NCBI RefSeq assembly: GCF_000374045.1
Contig: NZ_KB893316.1
Location: 62,001-126,000 of the forward strand
Source: Segetibacter koreensis DSM 18137
GTDB lineage: Bacteria > Bacteroidota > Bacteroidia > Chitinophagales > Chitinophagaceae
Direction: 5' to 3'
Length of the DNA stretch: 64,000 nt
Position numbers and translations under genes: made by a program. Of the stretch, positions 10,101-18,252 are shown one piece after another; positions within the stretch are counted from its first letter, which is position 1; each line of letters begins with the position of its first letter. The notes under the pieces are model-generated. The model had not been told where the DNA came from, ran no database searches, and saw only the letters and a program-made list of their open reading frames with translations.

Positions 10101-10150
10101 ATGAAGTAGTAAGTGAAAAAAACGCAAACAGTAAGGTTGCACAACAGTAA
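7103..10150 (+). CDS. Exported tetratricopeptide-repeat protein
   Basis: A 1015-residue protein with a signal peptide (hydrophobic stretch GAAALVLAM, cleavage near FAQA) followed by TPR-type helical repeats over almost its whole length. Typical repeat cores are LGEYYYRNQKFEDALTYYEKA and LGEIYWKQKDYFNAEATL. TPR solenoids are protein-binding scaffolds, here predicted in the periplasm or attached to the outer membrane. The beta-barrel gene starts 17 bases after its stop and an HU-CCDC81 gene follows that, so the three form one operon. I infer that it scaffolds an envelope complex with the barrel. The short C-terminal tail is charged and probably disordered. Confidence 0.85.
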   Translation: MIAVLKRSLGAAALVLAMQSHPFAQATLANIDPDADFKLAKELYQKEQFSLAYPLFKNIADGNYANSKLPVSTQLEAKYYTIVAGLKMGESTAETSARTFIEEEHNEPRIQMLSYQLGEYYYRNQKFEDALTYYEKAGIDNLSNREIADMKFHQGYAYFTLQQFDKAKPLFNSIRQIPSDPNYLDANYYFGFISFYEKNYQLAMESFRKVENQPTYQKIVPYYIAEILYFQGDKDKAIEYGEAKLNNGGQYYNMQLQQLIGHAYFEKKNYKKALPYLQEYVTKTDKVRREDLYELSYTYYQSNQLAKAIPGFKELGGKEDSLAQNSMYLLADSYLKMGQKTNARSAFLFCASNSSNPAQKEISVFNYAKLSFDLGYQDVASSELQSFISTYPTSTYAAEAKELLVNVLANTNNYQDALVLYESLQGKSENVKRVYPKILYGRAVEYINEQQLVKADGLLNDVLQAPYNSAQLPYVYFWKGEIAYRLNNPDLAIEHLTNYLKNPATSGEVNVTDAKYDLGHAYLQKENFRQALGYFEQITKKINSSSTPIEQDAYLRSADAYFMNRNYKQAQEMYDVVLNINSSSADYALYQKAIIAGAANRNTEKINMLQSLEQRFPSSSLIPDANLEIANTYLSQEDYHSAIAPLNKIVKTPNASALHPQGYLKLGVAYFNLENNQEALASFKTLISSYPNSAESDAAVEYVRDIFIEQQKPTEFAVFMRENGKSISYNEEDSITYASANNRYTNNDQQNALTGFKDYLNKFPNGRYAIDANYNIAEMYTGKKDYQNALTGYAYVASKAPNKYAEKSILQAARINFFELKNYTDAEIYFTQLKGLASQPDIQLEAMRGLLRSQYRLNQWKDAVPNAKELLAKKGIATDDKMMANMVIAKNYQENNETDLASSTYKTVISLGKSEFAAEARYQIANILFQQNKLSEAEKAAFEVVNKAGSYEYWTTKSYILLGEIYWKQKDYFNAEATLKSVSENATIPELKEEAKKKLDEVVSEKNANSKVAQQ

Positions 10151-10166
10151 TTATTCAAACAGAATT

Positions 10167-11816
10167 ATGAAAAAAATCATTTTAATAGCATTATCAGTTA
10201 CCACGTTATCCTCTTTACAGGCACAAAAAAAGGGTGCGCAGGTTTTTGATACAACTAAAAGAACCGTTGTTATCACTTCCGCATACAAACCTGTATTGAA
10301 ACCTGCTGCTAAAATCAATTTCAGCGCAGCCTCGCCTGCGGCAGATTCTTCTAAGCCGGCCCTTTTGTATAACGTGCCGGCACAAAACCTGTTTTTTACT
10401 TATCAGCCTGCATCTCTAAAACCCCTTGCACTTTCCATTGATACAGCAATAAGCTGGGAAAATTCAAATTATATAAAGCTTGGTGTTGGTAATTATCGTA
10501 CACCCTTTGCACAGGCTGGCTTTTCGTTTGGCGACGGGAAAAATTCTGTAGTAAATATTCACGCAAAACAAATTTCCCAAAAAGGAAATCTACCCTTTCA
10601 GCAATACAGCCATTCTAACGCAGATATAATGGGAATCTTCAGCACTCAAAACAATACCGAGTGGCGTGGAAAACTGGGTTTTGACAATAGCACTCAATAT
10701 TTTTATGGTTCGCCCGACGCGGGTAAGTATACTAAAGACAGTTTGCGTCAGAGGTTCAACACTTTAAGCGCAATGGTTGGCTTTAGAAATAAAGAAGTAA
10801 ATAGTTACGGTATTACTTACGACCCTACTATGTCGCTAAACCTCTTTGGCGACAACAGAAAAGGCAGGGAAACAAATTTTGTAGTGAATGCACCTATTAC
10901 GAAAACATTTACTGAAAATTTTGCATTTAATGTTGGTGTTACTGCAGACCTTACAAACTATAAGACCTATAACAGTGAAAAATCGATTAAAAATAATCTT
11001 TTCAATATTAGCCCTTCATTAATAGTCAAAAAACAAAACTTTAGCTTAAATGCGGGTATAACTCCGTCATGGGATAATAAAGCTTTCAGCTTACTTCCAA
11101 ACTTTACTGCATTAGTAAAAGTAAAAGATGAGCAGTTTGTGCTGCAGGCAGGCTGGATTGGTTATTATCAGAAAAATACTTACCAGACACTCACTGCTTT
11201 TAATCCGTGGATATCGCAACCTTCAGCTTTACTAAACACTAGAACAAAAGAATCTTATTTTGGATTTAAAGGTTCTGCCGGAAGTCATTTTTCTTACAAT
11301 GCAAAACTGTCTGTTTTAAATTATAAAAATGCCGCCTTGTTTTTAAATGATACCGCAGACGGCAAGACTTTCAGAACTCTTAATGAGCCTTCCATGAAAG
11401 CAATAAAAATTCATGGCGAAATTGGTTATACCTTCCAGGAGAGATTTAGCCTTCTTGGTGGTGCAAGCATTAACCGCTATACAGGTTTAGAGGTCAACGA
11501 TAAAGCATGGGGATTGCTGCCGGTTGAGATAAACGGAGCGTTGCGCTGGAGGGTTTTAAAAGACCTTCAATTTAAATCTGATGTATTCTTTTGGGATGGA
11601 CCACGTTATTTGACCAAAGAGGGAGAAAGCAAAAGACTTAAAGGAGCTTATGATGTAAATGCCGGAGTTGAATTTACTATAATGCCAAAGCTAAACTTGT
11701 GGCTTCAATTTAATAATATTCTTAATAATAAATACGAGCGCTGGAGTCAGTACCAGGTATTAGGTTTTAATGTTTTAGGAGGAATTGTATATTCGTTCTC
11801 CCAAACGTCTAAATAA
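10167..11816 (+). CDS. Outer-membrane beta-barrel protein (TonB-dependent-receptor-like barrel)
   Basis: A 549-residue exported protein starting at ATG 10167 (MKKIILIALSVTTLSSLQAQ signal peptide); a longer in-frame start overlapping the TPR gene is less likely. After about 90 residues the sequence is a series of alternating amphipathic strands with many aromatic belts, as in TonB-dependent-receptor barrels, but I see no plug domain or TonB box. The C-terminal region NLWLQFNNILNNKYERW is typical of receptor barrels. It lies between a TPR gene and an HU-CCDC81 gene, two bases before the latter. Ligand unknown; a structural or assembly role in the envelope is as likely as transport. Confidence 0.78.
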   Translation: MKKIILIALSVTTLSSLQAQKKGAQVFDTTKRTVVITSAYKPVLKPAAKINFSAASPAADSSKPALLYNVPAQNLFFTYQPASLKPLALSIDTAISWENSNYIKLGVGNYRTPFAQAGFSFGDGKNSVVNIHAKQISQKGNLPFQQYSHSNADIMGIFSTQNNTEWRGKLGFDNSTQYFYGSPDAGKYTKDSLRQRFNTLSAMVGFRNKEVNSYGITYDPTMSLNLFGDNRKGRETNFVVNAPITKTFTENFAFNVGVTADLTNYKTYNSEKSIKNNLFNISPSLIVKKQNFSLNAGITPSWDNKAFSLLPNFTALVKVKDEQFVLQAGWIGYYQKNTYQTLTAFNPWISQPSALLNTRTKESYFGFKGSAGSHFSYNAKLSVLNYKNAALFLNDTADGKTFRTLNEPSMKAIKIHGEIGYTFQERFSLLGGASINRYTGLEVNDKAWGLLPVEINGALRWRVLKDLQFKSDVFFWDGPRYLTKEGESKRLKGAYDVNAGVEFTIMPKLNLWLQFNNILNNKYERWSQYQVLGFNVLGGIVYSFSQTSK

Positions 11817-11818
11817 AC

Positions 11819-12409
11819 ATGCTTCAGTTACTATACAAATACCTTATTCTACACAATAGAGCGAGTGTTCCTGGGGTAGGTGTTTTTTATATCAAACGTA
11901 ATTCTGCCAGGCTTGATTTTGCTAATAAAATATTTTTAGCCCCGACTTTACAAATAAATTTTAAATCGGACACTTCAGGTGCTGATAACAAAATCTATAC
12001 TTTTATTTCAAAAGAGCAAAAAATTGATGAAGCAGAAGCTAAAGGGCGGTACAATAATTTTGCGAATAAGCTAAAAGAAACGCTTGTAGAAAACAATAGT
12101 GTGGATCTGCCAGGTATAGGAGTGCTCACGCAAAATGCGGAAGGTCAGCTATTTTTTAAGGCAACTGTAGAGGTGAATGATTATTTTCCTCCGGTGACAG
12201 CGGAAAGGGTAATAAGAGAAAACTCTGAACACCAGATATTGGTTGGTGACCTTAACCGCACTAATAAGCAGATGAAAGAAGTGCTTGTGGATGACGTGGC
12301 AGACGCGTCCCGCTCAAAAGATTACTGGTGGATCTTTGCTATAGCTCTTGGTCTCATTGGTATTGCAACTATTGTTTATTATTATTTGCACAACGGAAGT
12401 TTGAAATAA
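11819..12409 (+). CDS. HU-CCDC81 domain protein with C-terminal membrane anchor
   Basis: A 196-residue protein. Residues 1-60 (LLYKYLILHNRASVPGVGVF) and roughly 70-150 (VDLPGIGVLTQNAEGQLFF) match the paired HU-CCDC81 domains of Bacteroidota. A single hydrophobic helix lies near the C-terminus (WWIFAIALGLIGIATIVYYY). Relatives often continue past the membrane helix into a periplasmic SPOR domain that binds denuded peptidoglycan; here the protein ends seven residues after the helix, so the SPOR part is missing. The start codon lies two bases after the barrel gene stop, showing operon organisation. Probable role in envelope or cell-division organisation, by family only. Confidence 0.8.
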   Translation: MLQLLYKYLILHNRASVPGVGVFYIKRNSARLDFANKIFLAPTLQINFKSDTSGADNKIYTFISKEQKIDEAEAKGRYNNFANKLKETLVENNSVDLPGIGVLTQNAEGQLFFKATVEVNDYFPPVTAERVIRENSEHQILVGDLNRTNKQMKEVLVDDVADASRSKDYWWIFAIALGLIGIATIVYYYLHNGSLK

Positions 12410-12621
12410 ATAGGTGTTTTTTACAGCATAAGAGAATATTGAACAATATCAAATAGTTTTGAATGTTGAGAAAGGAGCATTAATAGCTCGTTTGTTATGC
12501 TGATATTCTTACTCCTTATGAAACTGCTATAAATCGTGCCGTTCATTAAGCGAAGCAAAGTTTTTTGAGCCACATGGAAGGTGCGAAAGTTCTTTTTATG
12601 GCAAGGTGAGCGCGACTTTTT

Positions 12622-13743
12622 TTACTCGCGTTTTATTTCTGGATTTGATTTTACTTCTTCAGCTAATTTTGGCGGCTGTTCTTCATCTTTTTCATCGCCT
12701 AATAACATGCCCCATGGCTTCATACTTTCAATCCGGTCAAATACTACTTTGCTTATTGCAATTACAGGAATTGATAAAAACATACCTGGTATTCCCCAAA
12801 ACATTTCTCCTACAATAACTCCAATAACAGTAATCAACGCGTTGATCTTAACCTTTGAACCAACAATAACAGGAAGCAGTATATTACTGTCAACCAAATG
12901 CATCGCGACAATTGTAGCTATTACCAGTATAATTTTGGTAGTACTAGCTGCTGTACCTATAGTAATAATAGTGCTCAAGACCAAAGACGTAAATATGCCG
13001 ATATAAGGAATAATATTAAAAAGTCCGGTAATAAGGCCAAGTAAAATGGCATATTTTACTCCTATCAATAAAAATGCAACGCAGCACACCGCTGCCACAA
13101 TTCCCATTTCGAGTAAAAGGCCCAATATATATTTCCTGATAATGTACTCTACCTGGGCAACAATATCATAAACGGTTGTAGAGTTTTCTTCGGTAAATAC
13201 TGCTACCAAGAATTTTATTATTAGCCGCCGGTAAAATAGCAGGAAGAAAGTGTCTATCATAACGAAAACAAGGAACAACAAAACAGATGACAATGAAATT
13301 ACTGTAGCCCCTATGACACCGGCGCTTTCGGCCAGCATCCTTTGGGTTTCAGAATGTATGTAAGCCATTTGCTTATTTACATCAATATGAAATTTTACTG
13401 TTACCCAATTTTGCATTTGATTAATGGTATCCGAAAAGGCCTCTTTGAACAATGGCCAATCCTTCGCCAGATCAGAAATTTGCGACCCGACCACATAAAG
13501 TATCAGCGAGATAAACAAAAGCAGCAGAATTACCGATAATCCCGAAGCTGCACTTCGTGGTAACTTCAACTTTGTTTCAAAGAAACCCGCAAGCGGAAGA
13601 AGTGAAATGGCAAATAGAAAGGAAAATATAAGTGGAGATAGAATCTTTTTTCCTACGATAAATATAAAGCCTAGTGCAATAAGGCTAATAAGTATCATTG
13701 CAAGCTTTGTATAAAATGGGGTAGAAGTAGTTTTGGAAATCAT
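12622..13743 (-). CDS. AI-2E family transporter (PerM/UPF0118)
   Basis: A 373-residue integral membrane protein of the PerM-type permease family: N-terminal helices (LAMILISLIALGFIFIVG), a central soluble segment about residues 95-150, then a hydrophobic core with the conserved GLFNIIPYIGIF and VIVGSKVKINALITVIGVIVG stretches. Some members export autoinducer-2, others are sodium/proton antiporters; the name should not be read as evidence of quorum sensing. The C-terminal 30 residues are charged and cytoplasmic. Single gene, convergent with the HU-CCDC81 operon. Confidence 0.9.
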   Translation of the reverse strand: MISKTTSTPFYTKLAMILISLIALGFIFIVGKKILSPLIFSFLFAISLLPLAGFFETKLKLPRSAASGLSVILLLLFISLILYVVGSQISDLAKDWPLFKEAFSDTINQMQNWVTVKFHIDVNKQMAYIHSETQRMLAESAGVIGATVISLSSVLLFLVFVMIDTFFLLFYRRLIIKFLVAVFTEENSTTVYDIVAQVEYIIRKYILGLLLEMGIVAAVCCVAFLLIGVKYAILLGLITGLFNIIPYIGIFTSLVLSTIITIGTAASTTKIILVIATIVAMHLVDSNILLPVIVGSKVKINALITVIGVIVGEMFWGIPGMFLSIPVIAISKVVFDRIESMKPWGMLLGDEKDEEQPPKLAEEVKSNPEIKRE

Positions 13744-14405
13744 AGATTTAATTGAATTGATAAAAAGCTGTCTTATAAATGATTCTCAAGTTACCGAAGG
13801 AGAATTTGTTTTGCGCATAAAACCATCTTTTTATTAAATTGTTCATCAACCAGAAATAATAAATCTCTTGCCACCGAAAAAAATAATAAGGTGGGAAATT
13901 AATTGAACAATGAGAATAACAAACAAAACTTTTAGAAGATTTAGATAAACTTATTGTTATATCACTTATTGTTTTTTTAATTTTTCTCTTAAAGTAATTG
14001 ATAAGGAAACATTCTTTTTAGATAATTACTGTTATTTTTAGTTGCACCAAGTAATTGCAGGAAGAGATATGATAAATGTTACAAACCAGCTAAACGTTAA
14101 TCTTTGATATAGTGAGGAACAAAGTGAAACAGATTATAAGAAAATCTTTTGATTATTATATAATCTCCTTTTAGATTTTCTTTAGCCATGGTCAAATCAT
14201 GAGAGTTGGCAGACGAAGTTGTAGCGACTTGAACAGGAATTTAAATACTTCAATTTGCTTAATAATTAAAGAAAAGTAATTATAACAAATGCATTTAAAC
14301 GAAAGGTATAAATGCATTTGTGCTTTAGCTAGTATGGATCGAATAGGCCTTAAAAAATATTTACTTATTTTTAAATAATTATAATTAAATAAAACCGTAA
14401 AAATT
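13744..14405. other. Long AT-rich intergenic region between divergent genes
   Basis: 662 bases, strongly AT-rich, with no convincing gene. It contains the paired palindrome at 14286-14320 listed separately and presumably the promoters of the AI-2E and RidA-family genes. Confidence 0.5.
14286..14320. promoter_or_regulatory. Paired palindrome upstream of the RidA gene, candidate operator
   Basis: CAAATGCATTTA (14286-14297) is repeated as an exact inverted copy at 14309-14320 with an 11-base spacer. Each half also contains the 10-bp palindrome AAATGCATTT, so the element is both an inverted and a direct repeat with centres 23 bases apart, about two helical turns. This suits a dimer-of-dimers regulator site 85 bases before the RidA start. 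A hairpin role is also possible. Confidence 0.45.
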
Positions 14406-14873
14406 ATGAATGAACGTAGATCAGTAATGAAAAAAATTCTTGCCTCTGTTATTGGCTTTGCCGGATTTGGACTTGCCGCAAGTGCAAAGTCCAATAACAA
14501 TAGCAATTTGGAAAAGGAAACGTTTAATGTAGAGAAAGACCAGGATGTTCCGCTGTTTTCAGGAGCTACAAAATTTAACGGTCTTATTTTTATCGCGGGA
14601 AAAGGAGCGCACGTTGCACCGTTTGAAATTAAGGCTCACACCGAGATTGTACTAAAAGAACTTGAAAAAGAACTGGTAGCTGCGGGATCATCCATGGAGA
14701 AAGTTCTTAAAGTAGGTGTTTTTTTAAATGACATTGCTGACTACAAGGGAATGAATGAAGTGTATAAAGGCAGATTTGGAAAAAATCCTCCCGTTCGTAC
14801 AACTGTAGCTGTTGCAAAAGGAGGCGTTCCTGGAGATTCTTTGGTCGAAATGGACTGTATCGCTTACGTTTAG
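14406..14873 (+). CDS. Exported RidA-family enamine/imine deaminase
   Basis: A 155-residue YjgF/YER057c/UK114 protein. RidA trimers hydrolyse reactive enamine/imine intermediates released by PLP-dependent lyases to keto acids and ammonia. The catalytic-site Arg is present (Arg131 in PPVRTTVAVA) along with the late Glu148 (LVEMDCIAYV). Unusually for RidA, it starts with MNERRSVMKK followed by a hydrophobic stretch ending near AASAK. The RRxVMK pattern resembles a twin-arginine signal, so export of the folded protein is likely. It stands at the head of a cluster that includes a Tat-type PLP enzyme at 20773-21990, a natural source of the enamine. It ends at its own hairpin terminator. Confidence 0.87.
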   Translation: MNERRSVMKKILASVIGFAGFGLAASAKSNNNSNLEKETFNVEKDQDVPLFSGATKFNGLIFIAGKGAHVAPFEIKAHTEIVLKELEKELVAAGSSMEKVLKVGVFLNDIADYKGMNEVYKGRFGKNPPVRTTVAVAKGGVPGDSLVEMDCIAYV

Positions 14874-14946
14874 TAATAAATTTTTGTTTTTTATTCTAAT
14901 GTAAGAATTATTGTTACAGCATTAGTTTTAAAAATGGAAAAACTTG

Positions 14947-14979
14947 TTCCTTCCCTTTACTGAACATTTAGGGAAGGAA
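14947..14979 (+). terminator. Hairpin terminator after the RidA gene
   Basis: TTCCTTCCCT and AGGGAAGGAA form a perfect 10-bp stem with a 13-base loop, followed by an AT-rich but not purely T tract. It lies 74 bases after the stop. Confidence 0.55.
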
Positions 14980-15086
14980 TTTATATTACTGCCTTCTCCA
15001 GTCAAGTTGTTCTTCAATAGAAATGAACCAATTATTTTATAGCGAATGAGGAAAACTTTATAATCCTCTCTAAATTTTATATTTTA

Positions 15087-16373
15087 ATGAAAAAAATATT
15101 TTTACTTCTCTTTCTGTCAATTCCTATTACCCTTCTTTATTCACAACCGTATGCCATTGTAATAAAAGATGGTCATGTCATAGATCCTAAAAACAATATT
15201 GACGGCGTTATGGATATTGCAGTTAATGAAGGTAAGATCGTACAGGTAGCAAAAAATATCGATCCGAAACAGGCAATACAAGTGGTAAATGCCAAAGGTC
15301 TGTTAGTTACTCCCGGTTTGGTAGATATTCATTCGCACAATTTTTTCGGTACTGAGCCCGATCACCAATATGAAAACGGAAATCTTGCGCTTCCACCCGA
15401 TGGTTTTACTTTTCGTAATGGAGTTACTACAGTAGTAGATGCAGGAAGTTCAGGTTGGCGCACTTTCCCTACTTTCAAGGCTCAAACTATTGATCAATCA
15501 AAGACCAGGGTACTAGCTTTTTTAAATATTGTGGGTGAAGGAATGAGAGGTGGTTATGAGCAGAACTCAAACGATATGGACTCAAAAATGTCTGCCCTTG
15601 TTGCTAAAGGTAACAAAGATATTATTGTCGGTTTTAAAGTTGCACATTATGAAGGTCCGGAATGGACACCAGTTGATAAAGCTGTTGAAGCGGGAAAACA
15701 GGCAGGTGGAATTCCGGTAATGGTAGATTTTGGAGGAAGTAACCCGCCACTTTCCATAGAAGAATTATTTATGAAGCACCTGAGACCAGGAGATATTTTT
15801 ACACATTGTTTTGGACAACTTGGTACTAGGGAGTATATAGTTGACTTGCAAACAAATAAAGTAAAGCCTTTTGTTTGGGAAGCACAGAAACGCGGTATTG
15901 TTTTCGATGTGGGGTATGGCGGTATCAGTTTCGCTTTTTCCCAGGCTATTCCTGCTGTTAAAGAGGGATTTTATCCTAATTCAATCAGTACAGATATTCA
16001 CGTCGGAAGCATGAATAATGCAATGAAAGACATGCTTACAACCATGTCTAAATTTCTGGCAATGGGTATGGATTTGAAAAAAGTTATTACAGCAAGCACC
16101 TGGAATCCTTCCAGGGAAATTAAGCATGAGGAATTAGGAAATCTTTCTGTGGGATCTGGCGCAGACATAGCTATACTAAATATACGCGAGGGGAAATTTG
16201 GACTTTTTGACTACACTGGATATAAAATTGAAGCGAACAAAAAACTGGAATGTGAAATGACCATACGAGATGGCAAAATAGTGTATGATCTTAATGGTAT
16301 TGCAAACCCTATTGTCCCTCCAAAAAATGCTGCTGCGAATGCTGCTAACGTACAAAAGTCAGTAACTCATTAA
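15087..16373 (+). CDS. Exported amidohydrolase/deacetylase-family metallohydrolase (copy 1)
   Basis: A 428-residue amidohydrolase-superfamily enzyme of the dihydroorotase-like deacetylase group. A signal peptide (MKKIFLLLFLSIPITLLYSQ) precedes the usual N-terminal strand domain. Metal-centre residues are visible: HSH at 82-84 (GLVDIHSHNF), Lys184 in VGFKVAH, the probable carboxylated lysine, His240 in IFTHCFG and Asp303 in ISTDIHVGS. Relatives often sit beside SelA-fold ammonia-lyases and remove acyl groups from N-acylated amino acids or sugar acids. A close paralogue lies at 19417-20688. The next gene, a cytochrome-fused dehydrogenase, starts 43 bases downstream. I infer deacylation of an N-acyl compound outside the inner membrane. 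Confidence 0.87.
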   Translation: MKKIFLLLFLSIPITLLYSQPYAIVIKDGHVIDPKNNIDGVMDIAVNEGKIVQVAKNIDPKQAIQVVNAKGLLVTPGLVDIHSHNFFGTEPDHQYENGNLALPPDGFTFRNGVTTVVDAGSSGWRTFPTFKAQTIDQSKTRVLAFLNIVGEGMRGGYEQNSNDMDSKMSALVAKGNKDIIVGFKVAHYEGPEWTPVDKAVEAGKQAGGIPVMVDFGGSNPPLSIEELFMKHLRPGDIFTHCFGQLGTREYIVDLQTNKVKPFVWEAQKRGIVFDVGYGGISFAFSQAIPAVKEGFYPNSISTDIHVGSMNNAMKDMLTTMSKFLAMGMDLKKVITASTWNPSREIKHEELGNLSVGSGADIAILNIREGKFGLFDYTGYKIEANKKLECEMTIRDGKIVYDLNGIANPIVPPKNAAANAANVQKSVTH

Positions 16374-16416
16374 CGCATCAGTAAACCATCAATTACCGTC
16401 CAGAACACTTCACATC

Positions 16417-18177
16417 ATGAAATTACTTCTATATAAGCAAGCTACTTATATCACAGGGATTCTTATTGCGTTCTCTATTATTAGTTTCACTGCTTTTAAA
16501 AACAATAATCATTCTGCCAATTTAGATAATGCAGGATTATTTCTGCCGGCAAATTTTCAGGCAGTAGTAGTGGTAGATAGTTTGGAGGGCAGGGCAAGGC
16601 ATTTGGCTGTTAACAGAAATGGTGACATTTATGTAAAATTAAGATTTCCTGATTCTATAGGAGGAAATGTGGCTCTACGCGATACAAATAATGATGGAAG
16701 GGCTGATATCATACAAAAGTTTGATGACTATGAAGATAAGGGCAGCTATGGAACGGCAATGAGAATTTATAAAGGATATCTTTATTTTAGTTCCGAATTA
16801 AATGTTTTCCGGCAGAAATTAACACCGGGAAAATTAATTCCTGACGGTCCGATAGAATTAATTGTAAAGGATGATGATCCGCGTGGAAGACATGAACATG
16901 ATGCAAAGCCGATCGCCTTTGATGACTCAGGCCATATTTATGTGCCCTTCGGAGCACCATCGAATGCATGCCAGGAGCAAAACCGTGTTCCAGGTTCTCC
17001 CGGTATTTCTGATTGTCCATTACTCGAAGATCACGGTGGTATCTGGCGCTTTGATGCAGAAAAAACAGACCAAACACAAAAAGACGGGGTCAGGTTTGCA
17101 ACAGGACTAAGAAGTATAGTAGCAATAGATTGGAATAAGGCTGATAAAAATTTGTATTGCGTAATGCATGGAAGAGACGATATGCATTTGTTGTGGCCGG
17201 ATGTCTATAGTCAGTGGCAAAGTGCACTGCTTCCGTCGGAAGAATTTTTAAGAATAAAACAAGGTACAAATGCAGGATGGCCTTATTATTACTATGACCA
17301 AATTCAAAAAAAGAAACTCTTGAATCCCGAGTACGGCGGTGATGGAAAGAAAGCAGGTGATGGCAGTAAGTTCGAACAACCTTTAATCGGGTTTCCTGGA
17401 CATTGGGCTCCTAATGATTTATTTTTTTACACTGGTAATCAATTTCCTAAAAGATATAAAAACGGTGCTTTTATTGCTTTTCACGGTTCTACAAATCGGG
17501 GAACTTATCCGCAATCAGGTTTTTTTATAGGTTTTGTACCTTTTAAAAATGGAGCCCCTTCTGGGTCGTGGGAAATTTTTGCTGATGGTTTTGCAGAAAC
17601 AGAGCCTTTGGTAAGTGTAAGTGATGCAGTGTACCGCCCTATGGGATTAGCGATGGGCCCAGATGGCTCTCTGTACGTAAGTGATACGGAGAAGGGGAAA
17701 ATCTGGAAAATAATGTATAAAGGTGATAAGAAGTCTTTTGGAACAGCCCAGTTGGCAAAAATGGAAAAGAGAAAGTTGCTTCCTCATATTAAAACTCCTG
17801 ATGAAGTAAATGATAATCTCGTGAAAGGAATGCTGGAAGGAGGTGCAAAGACTTATGCGACTTATTGTATGCCTTGTCACCAGTTAAATGGAGAAGGTGA
17901 TGGAAACCGTTTTCCCCCGCTGGCTGATTCTGAGTGGGTAATTGGATTTAAATGGGGCGACAAGGAAAAACTTATTCGCCTGCTTCTTCAAGGTTTAGAA
18001 GGACCTATTGAAGTAAAAGGTAAACCATACAATAATGTTATGCCTGCCCACAGCTTTTTAAGCAATGAAGATGCTGCGCACGTCTTAACTTATATCAGAA
18101 ATAATTTTGGAAATAAAGGAATGCCAATTTCTGCAAGTGAAGTAGATGAAATAAGGAAAACCATTTCTTCGAAATAA
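16417..18177 (+). CDS. Sugar-dehydrogenase-like beta-propeller fused to C-terminal cytochrome c
   Basis: A 586-residue exported protein. Residues 45-430 are a beta-propeller of the soluble PQQ glucose/sorbosone dehydrogenase type, with HLAVNRNGDIYVKLRF, DDSGHIYVPFGAPSN and MGLAMGPDGSLYVSDT. Residues 470-586 are a class I cytochrome c with haem attachment at CMPCH (Cys484, Cys487, His488). Such fusions oxidise a sugar or polyol to its lactone or acid and pass electrons to the respiratory chain. The N-terminal hydrophobic segment is a signal peptide or anchor; no lipobox was seen. It is downstream of and probably cotranscribed with the amidohydrolase. Domain order is the reverse of its relative at 22351-24153. 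The cofactor is assumed; no PQQ synthesis gene is in the window. Confidence 0.85.
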   Translation: MKLLLYKQATYITGILIAFSIISFTAFKNNNHSANLDNAGLFLPANFQAVVVVDSLEGRARHLAVNRNGDIYVKLRFPDSIGGNVALRDTNNDGRADIIQKFDDYEDKGSYGTAMRIYKGYLYFSSELNVFRQKLTPGKLIPDGPIELIVKDDDPRGRHEHDAKPIAFDDSGHIYVPFGAPSNACQEQNRVPGSPGISDCPLLEDHGGIWRFDAEKTDQTQKDGVRFATGLRSIVAIDWNKADKNLYCVMHGRDDMHLLWPDVYSQWQSALLPSEEFLRIKQGTNAGWPYYYYDQIQKKKLLNPEYGGDGKKAGDGSKFEQPLIGFPGHWAPNDLFFYTGNQFPKRYKNGAFIAFHGSTNRGTYPQSGFFIGFVPFKNGAPSGSWEIFADGFAETEPLVSVSDAVYRPMGLAMGPDGSLYVSDTEKGKIWKIMYKGDKKSFGTAQLAKMEKRKLLPHIKTPDEVNDNLVKGMLEGGAKTYATYCMPCHQLNGEGDGNRFPPLADSEWVIGFKWGDKEKLIRLLLQGLEGPIEVKGKPYNNVMPAHSFLSNEDAAHVLTYIRNNFGNKGMPISASEVDEIRKTISSK

Positions 18178-18203
18178 AAGATGTTGAATTTACATAGTCA
18201 AAC

Positions 18204-18248
18204 AAAGCATATAAGAGGAAATTTATATTATTTCCTCTTATATGCTTT
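18204..18248. terminator. Bidirectional terminator between convergent genes
   Basis: A perfect 19-bp inverted repeat (AAAGCATATAAGAGGAAAT and its complement) with a 7-base loop, placed between a plus-strand stop at 18177 and a minus-strand stop at 18253. It separates the two arms of the exported oxidative cluster. Confidence 0.85.
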
Positions 18249-18252
18249 GATC

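Noticed and set aside
12622-13743. Quorum-sensing exporter, from the AI-2E family name
   Set aside because: The family name is historical; no LuxS or signalling gene is nearby and many members have other transport roles.
14192-14506. 104-codon minus-strand frame overlapping the RidA start
   Set aside because: It is antisense to the RidA signal region and the operator candidate, with low-complexity hydrophobic translation.
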